In this document: positions 52,589 through 63,293 of the stretch, piece by piece | Position numbering within the stretch: the first letter of the stretch is position 1 | How the letters are laid out: each line of letters begins with the position of its first letter | Origin: Zoroaster sp. YZ-2022 | Lineage: Eukaryota; Echinodermata; Asteroidea; Forcipulatida; Zoroasteridae | Length of the DNA: 64,000 nucleotides | Direction of reading: 5' to 3' | NCBI GenBank assembly: GCA_029582265.1 | Contig: CM055817.1 | Span: forward strand, 54,091,374 to 54,155,373 | Notes under the pieces: model-generated | What the model saw: the letters and a program-made list of their open reading frames with translations, nothing else | What the model was told of the DNA's origin: nothing | The model's database searches: none | Made by a program: the position numbers and the translations under genes

Positions 52589-53337
52589 TATCATAAGGCC
52601 AATGAAAGCTGATTACTAGTTTCTCGTCAGCGCCCGCACGTGATTTTGGCCCCGCACCAAAAAATTTCATTATGCCAAAATTTCATTATTTTGCAAAACA
52701 TTTTTGGGAAAATCCGGAAAATCCGACGCAAACTACTCCCAAGCTAGTAAAAGGAACCATTCCGATTGCGCGGTCGATGTTTTTGCAGCTTCGCTGTATC
52801 ATGCAACATACCGGTCGTGCCCACCTTCCATACAGCTGGGCCCATGGGAAGCGCTGATCTGCCTAGCTTCACAGATTTGCGAAAGAAAACCCATGGCATG
52901 CAGGGTATATAGTGTACATGCAGCTGGTGCAGCCGCTGAGAGCCGCGGAATGACGTTCACAGGTCACACAAATTGCAACCTCGTTTCCAGATCGCATACT
53001 ATGTGCCCGGCCTATCCGGGTCGTGTATTGTCGCCGTGGTACGAGGTTGGTATTGATCGATCGTTGTCATGACTGTACGGTAGACATGTGTCGCAAAAGG
53101 TCGTAGCCAGTCCTTCATGTCCTTCTCTTCACAACTCAATAGAACTGATATTGGCATCAAACTCACATTTCTGGGTGAATTTAGAAACTAAATCTGTTTC
53201 AAAATGGCAGTTTGTGTATGTGTATGGGTTGCATTTTTCCTTGATGAAAAATAATGAATAATGAATAATGAAAAAAAAAACTCACCAAAATTTGATAAAT
53301 GGCTGACGAGAAACTAGTAATCAACTTTCATTGGCCT
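52589..53337. mobile_element. 750-bp TIR element with CpG-rich core
   Basis: GGCCAATGAAAGCTGATTAC / TAGTTTCTCGTCAGC at 52589-52623 is inverted at about 53303-53337. The interior 52740-53090 is strikingly richer in CpG than its surroundings but encodes no recognisable protein. Confidence 0.6.
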
Positions 53338-53754
53338 AATATAGGCCTAGGCCCTATTGAGTATTGAGCAAAAAAATTTGGAACAAATCTTTAAAAGAAA
53401 ATGTTTTGGGGACAAAATTAAATTATAAGTTATTTCATTTAAACGTAATAATATAGCGGCCATATTGGATTGACTCAGTGTTGGCCAGTTCAGAGTTTAA
53501 AAATTGACAACAAACCCCAAAATGAATAAATGCCTTTAATAGGGCCTGTCCACACAAGGTTTTCACATATTACAAAATCTAAATTTTCTCAAAAAGGAAG
53601 TTTAATTATTAAAGGGAAAGACCAATCTGCTCCAAAAATAATCTTCAATGAGTGCAAATAGCAATGGTTTGCAAAATGTTTTTCTTAACTGCACATAAAA
53701 CACAAAACGAGTGTGTGTGCAATCATGGAGGAAGGATTCCTTCCTCCATGGTGC

Positions 53755-54350
53755 AATCAATGGCAGATCCAGGATTTGGCTAACATGGGGGTTGGGGAAC
53801 CCAAGTCACACATCCTCATCCCCTTGTAGGCAAAATATTTTTTTATCAAGTTTTGTTTATTGCCATGGCCACTTTGTCCCTCCCCCTGTATCACCCTCCC
53901 CCCCCCCTGTATTCACCCTTGCCCCCCCCCCCTGTATTCACCTTTGCCTGCCACTCTGCATGTGTGATCCGCAGCATTTATTTGGGATTCTTGATGCCCT
54001 GTTGTTCATTCTGAGTGCTTTAAATATTATGACTTCTTTAACATTTTCTGGGGATGCAGTAAGAAATGTAACCTATTCTATAAAGGGTTTACAATTCAGT
54101 TTTTGCAGGATCTTTTTTATATGGACTACCAAAAAATGTTGGGGTTGATTATATGGAAAATATTTTTAAAAAGTTTTGTTTATTGCCATGGCTGGGGGGG
54201 GGGGTGCCTTATATGGACCTTCATATTGTTTAATTTCGTAATCATTTATGGGAAATCCAAAAAGGGGGTGGGGATATTGATATAGGGATGACATTGATAT
54301 CAAGGGGACATGTCCCTGTGCCCCACCGATCGACGCCCATGCTGACAACT
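53755..54350. repeat. Low-complexity and MITE-like repeats
   Basis: Three CCCCCCTGTATTCACC units at 53880-53945. A GGGGGG / CCCACCGATCGACGCCCATG end at about 54300-54340 recurs in weaker form at 41835 and 55770. A diverged relative is at 59040-59210. Confidence 0.5.
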
Positions 54351-54371
54351 AATTGTTCTTAAACACAGGGT

Positions 54372-54585
54372 CAATGTCTACTATACTATCCTGATTGGGA
54401 GATACTGTTATCCCGATTGAAACCCTATTCTCCCAATGAGGATACCACAAAGAAGTGTGGCTCACAGGGGTTGTCTACTATACTATCCTGATTGGGAGAT
54501 ACTGTTATCCTGATTGAAACCCTATTCTCCCAATGAGGATACCAATTGACCCCAATCAGGAAACCCTTAGGTGATAACGACACCT
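54372..54585 (+). repeat. Interspersed repeat shared with 826-1030, partly duplicated
   Basis: The block ACTATACTATCCTGATTGGG to CCCAATGAGGATACCA occurs twice in tandem (about 54378-54449 and 54475-54542), just before the first coding exon of the receptor gene. Confidence 0.6.
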
Positions 54586-54664
54586 GCGGTATTATGAAAT
54601 GTTTGCACTGCAGAATTACAATGGAAATTATGTTTTTTTATTTTTTTTATTTTTAATTGACTAG

Positions 54665-54796
54665 AGAGGGACAGATGAGATGACCGCAACAGTGGTAGAA
54701 ACCAAGAGATGACGTCACAGAGAGGCCCAAGACAAAACGTAGATGATCAAGATGTCAGTGCCGCCACGACTGACATGTGGGAGCTAGATGTAACAA
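54665..54796 (+). CDS. NLR gene first coding exon (ATG at 54709)
   Basis: The acceptor AATTGACTAG gives an exon whose only usable ATG is at 54709-54711, reading MTSQRGPRQNVDDQDVSAAT and ending WELDVT. Donor GTAAGA after 54796 leaves one base (phase 1). Bases 54665-54708 would be 5' UTR with stops in the coding frame. The peptide is polar, with no signal peptide, as expected of a cytoplasmic receptor. Confidence 0.65.
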
Positions 54797-57700
54797 GTAA
54801 GACATGATACTTTTATGTGTTTTTGGGTGTCCATGGATTTGGGATTTTATCAAACTGAGATATGAAATAATTCAAAAACTCACATGAATCAGTACTGTGG
54901 TGAATGTACATATATACTTTCGTAAGTTAATTGAGCCTTCTGACTGAATGTTTTTTTTTTATACAAACTGCCAAAGCAAATTATTTTAAAGCAATTTAGG
55001 TTAATAACCAGTGCTGTTCCTGTATAGACTGTAAGTTGACCTCGAGAACGTACGAGTTTTCGCGAGAATCTTGACTTCCGGGCACCTCTCATAGCATTTA
55101 CAACGTGTATTGTATGCAAATGTTTTATGAAAAGAACTTTATTGCGCTGTTTTAATAAATTTCATCCATTGAATATGGTTTGACTTAAAAGGATGGTTTA
55201 CATTTTGTAAATTGTAAACAATTTCGCAAATCTTGGTCAAAGAATTAAAAAAAAAAAAAAAAAAAAAACGACCTTGATTTCCGCTTTCACGTTTGAAACC
55301 TTAAAGCCATGCAACAAAAGACAGTCGTGATCCTTGACGTACACGCATGCAAACTCGAGCAAGCTGCTAGATTTAGTCGTAGTACGGTACCCAAACCTCG
55401 CGAAAACCGTAGATCGATCAAGCACTTGCAAAGGATGCAACGTCACACAAAATGCATGCGATACATGGTCTGTTTTTACAATACGTAACGAAACACTTAT
55501 CTTTAAAGATCACATAATTATTGATATAGCAGCCCACTTATCTAAAATGGGGAATGCAAGTCCATCAATCCCCAAACACTCCACACCCATTGATGGGGAA
55601 ATGAGGGTGGTTGATTCTTGTTCCGATGTCCCAATAAGTCTGTCCAAGATTGTAGATCCACCTCTGTGCAAGCGCGAAGCTACTGCATTTGGGGACATTC
55701 CAAAAAGGGAGGGAACATTAATATACTGTCCCCCACTTCAAACAAAGTGGAGGGTTCCCCTGTTCCCCATAGACGCCCATTACAATTACGCCCGCAAAGT
55801 AGACATTCGGACACAAAAGAGCACATAACACCTCCTGTGAAGCCTGTTGAAGGAAGAAGAAATCACAGGGCGAATCCACGGTATGTCACTTCAACACGGC
55901 TCCATGAAATGTGTAAATGTGCCCAAGGGGTGCCACTTATATGATGAGATAGATACAAATATAAATGAATAGAAAATCCATGGAGCCTCTTATTTTAATG
56001 AGAAGTTAGGAAAGAGTACTCTTTCCTTAATATGAAAGGGAAATTATTCGATGTCCCAATAAGTCTGTCCAAGACTGTAGATCCGCCTGTTGGGTAAAGT
56101 ATACTTTGAAATAGTTCTTTGATTTTTAGTGATGATGAAATCTGCTGATGGTTTATAATCATTGATTTTGGGTAATTACTAACAGTGAATCATTCCCTTT
56201 ATAGATATTCCAGAAACATCCAAGCCCCATTATGGATCACCTGGCCAAATAGTCGCACAAGATCCTGCTGTGCGACCTAAACAGTCGATAACATCAGGTA
56301 ATGTTTGATAATCAGTGTGAGGATGTAGCTAGCTGTGGTTTTAGGACCTACAGATCCATGTCATTTGATTGGTGGAACACACATCACGTGCCATCTACTA
56401 GTTTGGCCATTGCATCTTCACTCTAAAAGATAGTAAGATAGTACAACAAAGAGCATTCCTATAGCAAAACGTGTGTAAGATAGTAAATACTATCTTACAC
56501 ACGAAACATGCATATAAGGACACTTGAATGCTTACATACATGTACAAGACATTCATAGGGACACTCAATCGAAATTTAGTTCAGGTTCTCATTTAAAGGC
56601 GCAATTGGAGTGCTAGTTTTAGATTAACTCGGTGACTTAAAATAATACCCCACATGATAACTAGGACACCAATTCCATGCCCTGTTGAGTCTGCTCTGAT
56701 CGTGATAATACTGTCCCTTAAAAAAAAAAGAATATTGAGTGCCTTTATTTTGTTAATTTTGTGAAGTTTGATAATCAGTGTGGTGATGTAGCCAGCTGTG
56801 ATTTTATATGCATGCACTATAGCATGGAGTTGCATCAATCGCTACTTAGACGTGTGTGAATATAGTGAAAATGCATTCAGATTTTAAGAATTCATTCCAA
56901 TGAGAAGTTAGGAAAGTTTACTCTTTTCTTAATGTGAAAGGGAAATAATTTAAATTTTCTTAAAAGTAAAGGTACCTCATCAGACACAAAAAAAACAGAG
57001 GGATCTTTTATGGAAAATACCACTCTGTTGATTGCTTGACCTCAAATTTGGCAAAATCACGTTTATTTCATTCTGTATTTACCCCAAAAGGGCATTGCTG
57101 TATCCTCTCTTGTGGCATGAATGTCTATTTGACTTTTCTGTGTTAGGTAACATTCCAGAGGTTCTAAATACAAAACTTATCGCAAGGATATCAAAGGACA
57201 TTGGCAACTCCTGGAAGTTACTAGCTGCCGAATTGGATTTCGAAGAACCAGACATTCAAACATTCGCAGCAGATGCCCCACTTAATCAAGTAGAACAGAC
57301 ACGAACAATGCTCAGTGAATGGGCCAGAAGAAATGCCGAGAGAGGTGATCGTGTTGCTGTGTTGATATCAGCTTTGAAAACCATTGATCTAAATGATGTG
57401 GCATTGAGTGAGTATGGTTATATATATATTTTTTTTTAAATGTTTTGAATTGTTAGTATGGCAATATTTATTTCCGCTAAATCGGTAATGCCAGTACACC
57501 AAAGGTTTTGCCAGTGACTGTTCTAACCAGCTCCACTTTTTTGATCAATGTATGTATCTGAAATAAACAGTTTGAAGATGCAATAACATTTTAATTTTTT
57601 TAAATACTGACAAGCCCAACCATATTGTGAGTATGACGTGTGTGTTGAGTTTTGATTTGAACAAACTTTAAATTAGGGATCAAGTTAGTTTGGAACAAGT

Positions 57701-60700
57701 TCTTTCGGAATGAACATGGCTTTGGACAACTTGGTTTGCAACCAAGCTTAATTTGAAATCTTCTCGAACATAATTCAATGATAACTGGATCCGATCCCAG
57801 TGAATTGATGTGAGATTAATTATTTAAGTAAAATTCTTACCAAATCCACTTACTTAGTCTGTACCTGATGATAGTCATGCATGCAGCAAAAAACAATAAC
57901 CATGTGTGTAATCAGGCAGACACTAGAGTGATTACAAATTGTAGGTCCTTTTTGGTGGCAAATTTCTGTTTCAGTTTTACAAAGCCGTTCACACACTTAA
58001 ATAATATATATGCAATTTGCAGTATTGTTTATTTTCCTTTGTCTAACAGTATGTTCTGTCTGTTTCAAGAGTCATACTATTCAAAACATCTTTAACTATC
58101 CTCACTACCGGTTATTTTCAGAACCACACCAATTCTTCCAAGAAGAGATTATTACACATGGTGTTACCCATAAACCTAATCTTCTAATATCAAATCCATC
58201 ATGCAAAGCTTCATATCAAATTTAACTTGTGGATGTATATCTATTTTGTTTTTACAGAAGTAATGTCTCTCACAGGTGTTCAGCCAAGCCATTCTCAGGA
58301 AATCGGTCCAGTGTTAAGAGATCCTTCACAGGTTGCTGCTGACAAAGGTAACCCAGCATTAAAAGCACACTACCACACGACGGGTAGCTATATGCTTTGA
58401 ACATAAATCTTTGGGTGGATGATGATGATGAAAGGCACATCAAACACATTTATGCCAAATTGCAATTGAAAAAGCATCCATATAAAGATAGAACACACAA
58501 AGAACTACACAAGTTGAATTCTTTTGAGTATGAAAAGATATTTGACGGCGGTCTCGTTAAGTGCCTTATTTCCTGTAGCAAAGGTGGTGTAGGGAAGATT
58601 GCCTGTGACTGGGCTGTTGGTTCTATTAGTGTTATTTTAACACCCCAATTTTGCAGTAGGATTATGGCTATACATTGGTGTTCATATTTGCCTAATATAA
58701 ACACCATGAAAGAATAAAGTTGACATGATTAGTGTTATTTTAACACTACAGGTTTTGCAGAGTACGGCTATGGTAATAACTGTATCCTAATAATTGATTT
58801 TTGGTAATTACCAATGGTATATTAATCCATCTATCTTTACAGATCTTCCCATAACCCCTTCTAGGCAAAATATTTGTGGCAAAACAAAAATAGATTTTTG
58901 TTTCTTGCATTAACAAATAAATTACATGAAAACAATATTAATACATTTCTAGCCCAAAATCAGGGAAGCGTTGTGCGACCTCTTCATCCACCCATCCACC
59001 ACCAATAATCTAGAACGGAAGTTTCAGTGCACCTTTATGCTGGAGGGGTGGATTTACGGGGATGGGGCAGGTGGCTTTAAGAAAAGTTTTTTGGGAGCCC
59101 ATTCCACCTCCTCCCTCCTCCTCCCCCCCCCCCCCCCCAGGATCTGCCCTAGTCCATCCCTCTGCATGAGTGATCCGTGGCATAAATGTTTGATTGTCAC
59201 CTATGGATTTGGGATTTTTTTAAACGTTTGGAAAATAGTAACAAACATTACCAAGATATTTTGTATTATAATAACACACACACAGATCCATGTCATTTGT
59301 TTGGTGGAACACACATCACGTGTCATCCACTAGTTTGGCCATTGTGTCTTCACTCTAAAAGATTGTATGATAGTACAATGAAGAGTATTTCATATACAAA
59401 TCATCCTAATGGAATAGTTCCAGTGTCTTTACTATTATGACGTATAGTCAGGTTCCGATTTGTACTCCTATATAACTGTATTGATATTCATTTAAGTATA
59501 GCCCTAATGCATTTTTCCTGTTCTTTTAAGTTCATATCCACGGTCCTGGCAGTTCACTAATTATTGGTGAAGGAAAAGGCACAACTGTCAGCTGTCAGTC
59601 ACAAACATCGAAAGGTAATTGGCAATGACAATTTGTTCAATAAAGGGAGTTTACACCATTGGTAATAACTCGATTAAAAATAATTACTGAATTAAAACCA
59701 AAATCTTACTTGATGTGAAGTTGGCGATGGTACCAAACACCATGAGAAATGTTTCCATCTGACGTGCTTTAATGTTTAAAAAATAACTTGAAATGTGTTA
59801 CAAAATTTGAAAGTGATCACGGCCGTGATACTTTTTCCACATTAGAATGAATACAGACAAATCCAAATGCATTTGCACTATTTTCTCGTTCATGACTTAA
59901 TGAAATGTGTTGAAACTATTCGATGTATTTACAGTCATTTTACCAATGGTGTACAATCTCTTTATGTGTTCCATTCCATATATGAACCCTGTTCATTTAA
60001 TTAGTGTAAAATACACTGTTTCCCAAATCTCAATGTAAACTATTTAAAAATCATTGAATACCATTGAGAATGGTATTCTCAAAAAGCAATCAGTTTCCCA
60101 TTATTTATACTCGATGTAAAAATGACGGTATCAAACATTTCTTGAAATCTTTCTGCCTGAGGTACTCTTGTTTTTAACAGTCAAATTTTATTCTCAAATT
60201 ATAAACATCTGAAATTTGTTGACAAACTGTTATCAAAATTCAATGCAAGAATTAAAAGAAAATTTGCTGTAAACACAAGTGTAATTTTAATGGACATGTT
60301 TTTGCGTTTATTCTTCAACGACTAAAACTTGTCGTGGTGTTTACCAAAACATGTTTGTGCGTGTATGAATTTAGACACGTTTACAATTTAGGCACAAAAA
60401 CATGTTTAAAAACATGTTTATAGGAGGATAATACTTTTGAACACCACAAAAGGTGTAAACTTTTCTTTTACAGTATTTGTGTTTGCAGAGTGTAATTTCT
60501 GAATGCATTTTCACTGTTTTCTCATTAATAACACAGTAATGAGCTGAAACTTTCACATGACAATTGTTTTGTATATTATATCTTGATATGGAGTGATACA
60601 TAGCAGAATGAGTCTACTAATGGTATACTTTCCCTTCAATACTTTCCCTTCAAATAATTTAATCATTGAATCATTAAAAATGATAATGCTGTAATAATGC

Positions 60701-63120
60701 TGAAATGAAAGTGATTTCCAATTGCCAGACCTTTTTGTTGGCAAATGTAAAACAAATCATTTACTCAACCGTCACACATAGTGTAATTATCATTACCAAA
60801 TGTTGCTATATTGTTTATGTTCCTTTTTCTATTTTATTGATAATTATTTTGTTTTACAGAAACAAGGCCCCTCACAGATCGTTCACAAGTTGCCGCTGAC
60901 AAATGTAATGCAGCATTGAAAGAACACTACACAACGACAGGTAGCTATGTGAATATAAATCCTTTTGTGGATGATGATGAAAGGGAAATCGAAATCATGT
61001 ATGTAAAATTGCAGTTGGAAAAAAGCGGAAGAGGTACAGCGGAAGTTACACGTCCATGTGGAGATAGAACACAAAAAAAGCCAGAGACATTGAATTCTAT
61101 TGAATATGAAAAGATATTTTCCATTGATGGCGGTCTCATTAAGCGACTTATTTTCTGTGGCGAAGGGGGTGTAGGGAAGTCAACGTTCTTTGTTAAAATT
61201 GCCTATGACTGGGCTGTTGGTTCTAGTGATGTACTCAACAAGTACAAACTTGTGTTTGTTTTCAAAATGTGTGCATTAGACCAAAGCTCAAACCTTATTG
61301 AGGCAATCTTTGACCAACTGCTCGCCCGAGACGTAGACATTTCAAAAGAAGCTTTGGATTCATTTATCCTCCAAAAACCTAATGACGTTTTGATTCTTTT
61401 GGATGGTTTTGACGAGTTAAAAACAACAACTCTCACCGAAAATGAATTTGGGTCAATCCTAACAGCTCTGAATAGACAAATATACCGTGCATGTTGCATA
61501 GGTGTAACAACCCGTCCCTCCCATCTTGAGCGATTAAGGAACAAATCATTGGTTCAAAATCCTTGCATACACCTAAAGGTAATTGGTTTTACAAAAGATG
61601 ATGTGGAAGAATATGTCGGAAAGTTTTTCCCGGGAAACAGTGAGGCACTTATTAGGACAATTCAAAGATCAAATGTTCTTTCTGACTTGGCAAGGAGTCC
61701 AATGTTACTTGTACTTATCTGTTTAATTTGGAGAGAAGATGAAGAGCTTCCATTAACCATGTCACGCTTATACAGTAAGGCAGTGGATTACATATTCAAA
61801 AGGAAAGGCCATGACTCTGACAAAGAAATATCAAAAGTTTTGATCAAAATTGGAAAAGTAGCGCTGAATGGACTCCTTGACCCAGAACTAAAACTTGCAT
61901 TTCCAGAGTCTGCATTTGAGAAGAATACACTTGCCCTTGCATTAAAGGTAGGCATCCTAAACAGTCAGAGGGTTTTCAAGAATCTCAGATCACATAACAG
62001 CATACAATTCCTGCATAAAACTATGCAGGAATTGTGTGCTGCAAAATATTGGCAGAGCCTACTTCCAATCAGTCGGGTCAAACGTTTTGCAACAAAACTA
62101 TTGAAAATTGGAAAATTTCAGAATATTTTGGATCGCGTATGTGATGGAACACACAACATCAGTGATTTTGAATATCTCCTTCGCTTTTGTTGTGGTGACA
62201 ATGAAGTGTGCATGAAAAGAATCTTAATTCCACTCCTAAACCGTAAATTAAACAAGTTGGCATTAAATTGTTATTTTGAGGGTCAGTTACAAGAGATACC
62301 TTCAGAGACATATATCAAGTCACTGGTTACAAATACCATACACATCAGTTCCAATAGTGATTTCCACTCGCTCATGTTCTTTCTGTCAAATGTTCGCAAG
62401 TCAGAGTTTGGAAGGAATTATCTTGGAATAATTGAACATATTATATTGTATAATATATTCATAACAGAGTCAGTGGATTTATTTGCTCTAGCGCCGAGTA
62501 ACATGACAAATGTCCAAACGCTTGCCCTGTATGACTGTTCACTGTCTGTCTGTGATTTGAAGACAATTCTGTTGTCCTTGAAAGACAACACATGCTTGAA
62601 TAAATTAATTCTTGATGGTAATACAATGTTAGGAGGCACAGCTTCACAGTGGGCTCCTCATATTCAACACTTCACAACCCTAAGAGATCTATCTATAGGT
62701 GATTGTAACATACAACCTGAAGATATGGAACACATCATGAAGAATGTCAGTAAAAGCAAGAGTGAGTGTGAGGTAAGTTTCTACGGTAACAAAGCACTGG
62801 GTGGCAAGGCTGAAATATGGTCTCGTTATTTGTGTCTCATGATACACATCGAGGTGCTGCACCTGCATGATTGCTCATTGGTATGCAATGATATTGAACA
62901 TATTGCTAATGCATTGAGTGAAATGCCCAACCTGACCCACTTGTACCTAGGGAACAACTCATCCTTAGGAGGGTCTGCCAATGTGTGGTCTCGTTATTTG
63001 TGTCTCATGAAGCACCTGCAGGTGCTGGACCTGTATGGTTGCAACTTGGATAGTAATGATAAGATCATTATTACTCAGTCCTTGAGTAAAATGACAAACC
63101 CATTTCATGTCAGATATTGA
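54709..63120 (+). CDS. Death-NACHT-LRR receptor (NLR-like), 5-6 coding exons
   Basis: A cytoplasmic NLR-type receptor. Family knowledge: an LRR senses, the NACHT ATPase oligomerises, and Death or amyloid motifs signal. Exons 54709-54796, 56205-56297, 57147-57407, (58258-58351), 59531-59614 and 60860-63120 join in phase 1 at every junction. They give roughly 930-960 residues. Domain order is a short polar N-terminus, a Death domain, a RHIM-like 28-residue exon, NACHT (Walker A GEGGVGKST, Walker B LLDGFDEL), a helical region with FLHKTMQELCAAKYW, then LRRs. The LRR part is short and ends soon after the last repeat. The exon at 58258 comes from a decayed NACHT-exon copy and may be optional. Codon third positions are AT-rich, unlike NCAPD3. 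No orthologue can be named. Confidence 0.85.
55315..56150 (+). other. Intronic; open stretch without known domain
   Basis: A 164-codon open frame at 55334-55828 shows no recognisable family. GATGTCCCAATAAGTCTGTC occurs at 55625 and 56050, so repeats contribute to it. I do not call a gene. Confidence 0.4.
56205..56297 (+). CDS. NLR gene exon 2 (linker)
   Basis: Acceptor CTTTATAG, donor GTAATG, phase 1 in and out, 31 codons. It encodes a Pro/Ser/Gln-rich linker (IPETSKPHYGSPGQ, DPAVRPKQSITS). A decayed copy of this exon and its upstream intron is at 58790-58900. Confidence 0.7.
56310..57130 (+). repeat. Intron with internal duplications
   Basis: TTTGATAATCAGTGTG occurs at about 56306 and 56767. 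AATGAGAAGTTAGGAAAG occurs at about 55999 and 56899. A block near 56350-56445 (GTGGAACACACATCACGTG) is repeated at 59300. Confidence 0.6.
57147..57407 (+). CDS. NLR gene exon 3: Death domain
   Basis: Acceptor TGTGTTAG, donor GTGAGT, phase 1 both sides, 87 codons. It is a complete Death-fold domain: LNTKLIARISKDIGNSWKLL, AELDFEEPDI, then TMLSEWARRN and VAVLISALKTIDLNDVA. The W of the 'IG..WK.LA' motif, the F/DI after it and the 'ML..W' helix are the diagnostic positions. Such domains recruit adaptors or caspases by homotypic contact (family knowledge). Confidence 0.9.
58257..58700 (+). pseudogene. Decayed copy of the NACHT exon 5' part
   Basis: Reads like 60860-61240 at a glance: SQVAADK, ALKAHYHTTGSY, then after a frame break WVDDDDERHIKHIYAKLQL, FEYEKIF, GGLVKCLISCSKGGVGK and CDWAVGS. 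It has a stop at 58398-58400, lost the ST of Walker A with about ten following residues, and ends after VGS. It cannot encode an active NACHT. Confidence 0.85.
58258..58351 (+). CDS. Possible NLR exon 4 recruited from a NACHT-exon relic
   Basis: Acceptor TTTTTACAG, donor GTAACC, phase 1 both sides. It encodes a linker ending VLRDPSQVAADK. The NACHT exon opens with the same words (SQVAADK). The donor lies where the intact exon reads AAATGTAATG, so a small change created a splice site in the relic. The exon would be frame-neutral whether included or skipped. Transcript evidence is needed to settle its use. Confidence 0.45.
58790..58900 (+). pseudogene. Decayed copy of linker exon 2
   Basis: The intron end TTTGGTAATTACCAATGG... 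and acceptor TTTACAG, then ATCTTCCCATAACCCC, parallel TTGGGTAATTACTAACAG...TATAG, ATATTCCAGAAACATCC at 56168-56225. No usable donor follows. Confidence 0.6.
59531..59614 (+). CDS. NLR gene exon: RHIM-like / amyloid-motif candidate
   Basis: Acceptor TTCTTTTAAG, donor GTAATT, phase 1 both sides, 28 codons. The peptide VHIHGPGSSLIIGEGKGTTV is rich in Gly and beta-branched residues. It places (L)IIG where RHIMs have (I/V)Q(I/V)G, with polar and Gly residues after it. Q is replaced by I, so this is a resemblance and not a match. It lies between the Death and NACHT exons, in an N-terminal signalling position. It could instead be a plain linker. Confidence 0.6.
59615..60859 (+). other. Intron of NLR gene
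   Basis: AT-rich, no exon signal. The last 150 bp (CCAGACCTTTTTGTTGGCAA) resemble 57945-58100 upstream of the NACHT relic, supporting the tandem duplication. Confidence 0.6.
60860..63120 (+). CDS. NLR gene last exon: NACHT + LRR
   Basis: Acceptor GTTTTACAG. A single open exon of 753 codons ends in TGA at 63118-63120. NACHT: Walker A GEGGVGKST (61159-61185), Walker B LLDGFDEL (61396-61419), sensor-like GVTTRPS (about 61501-61521), and a winged-helix-like region with LARSPMLLVLICLIWR. The helical FLHKTMQELCAAKYW is typical of animal NLRs. Ribonuclease-inhibitor-type LRRs occupy about 62490-63100 with paired 56-residue units (VLHLHDCSLVCNDIE, VLDLYGCNLDSND). Two units repeat at the DNA level 168 bp apart. 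The protein ends soon after the last unit. Confidence 0.93.
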
Positions 63121-63287
63121 TAACTTGTTCGATTGAATGAGACACATCATGGCATGGCTTTAACTTAGTTTAAGTACGTTAGTAACAATACATTTTCCGC
63201 CTCCAATATACAAAACAATGCAGCTGACTTATTTACCTTTCCACACTGCTGCATATCATATTGTTATGTTGTTATGAAGGATAAACT

Positions 63288-63293
63288 AATAAA
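63288..63293 (+). terminator. Poly(A) signal of NLR gene
   Basis: AATAAA lies about 170 bp after the stop codon and is followed by a T-rich stretch. This would give a short 3' UTR. Confidence 0.55.

Noticed and set aside
55334..55828. 164-codon ORF as a gene
   Set aside because: No family recognised, contains local repeats, overlaps shadow frames and lies in the intron between receptor exons 1 and 2.
58397..58717. Second functional NACHT gene
   Set aside because: Walker A is truncated, a stop and frame break lie upstream and the rest of the domain is missing; called a relic instead.
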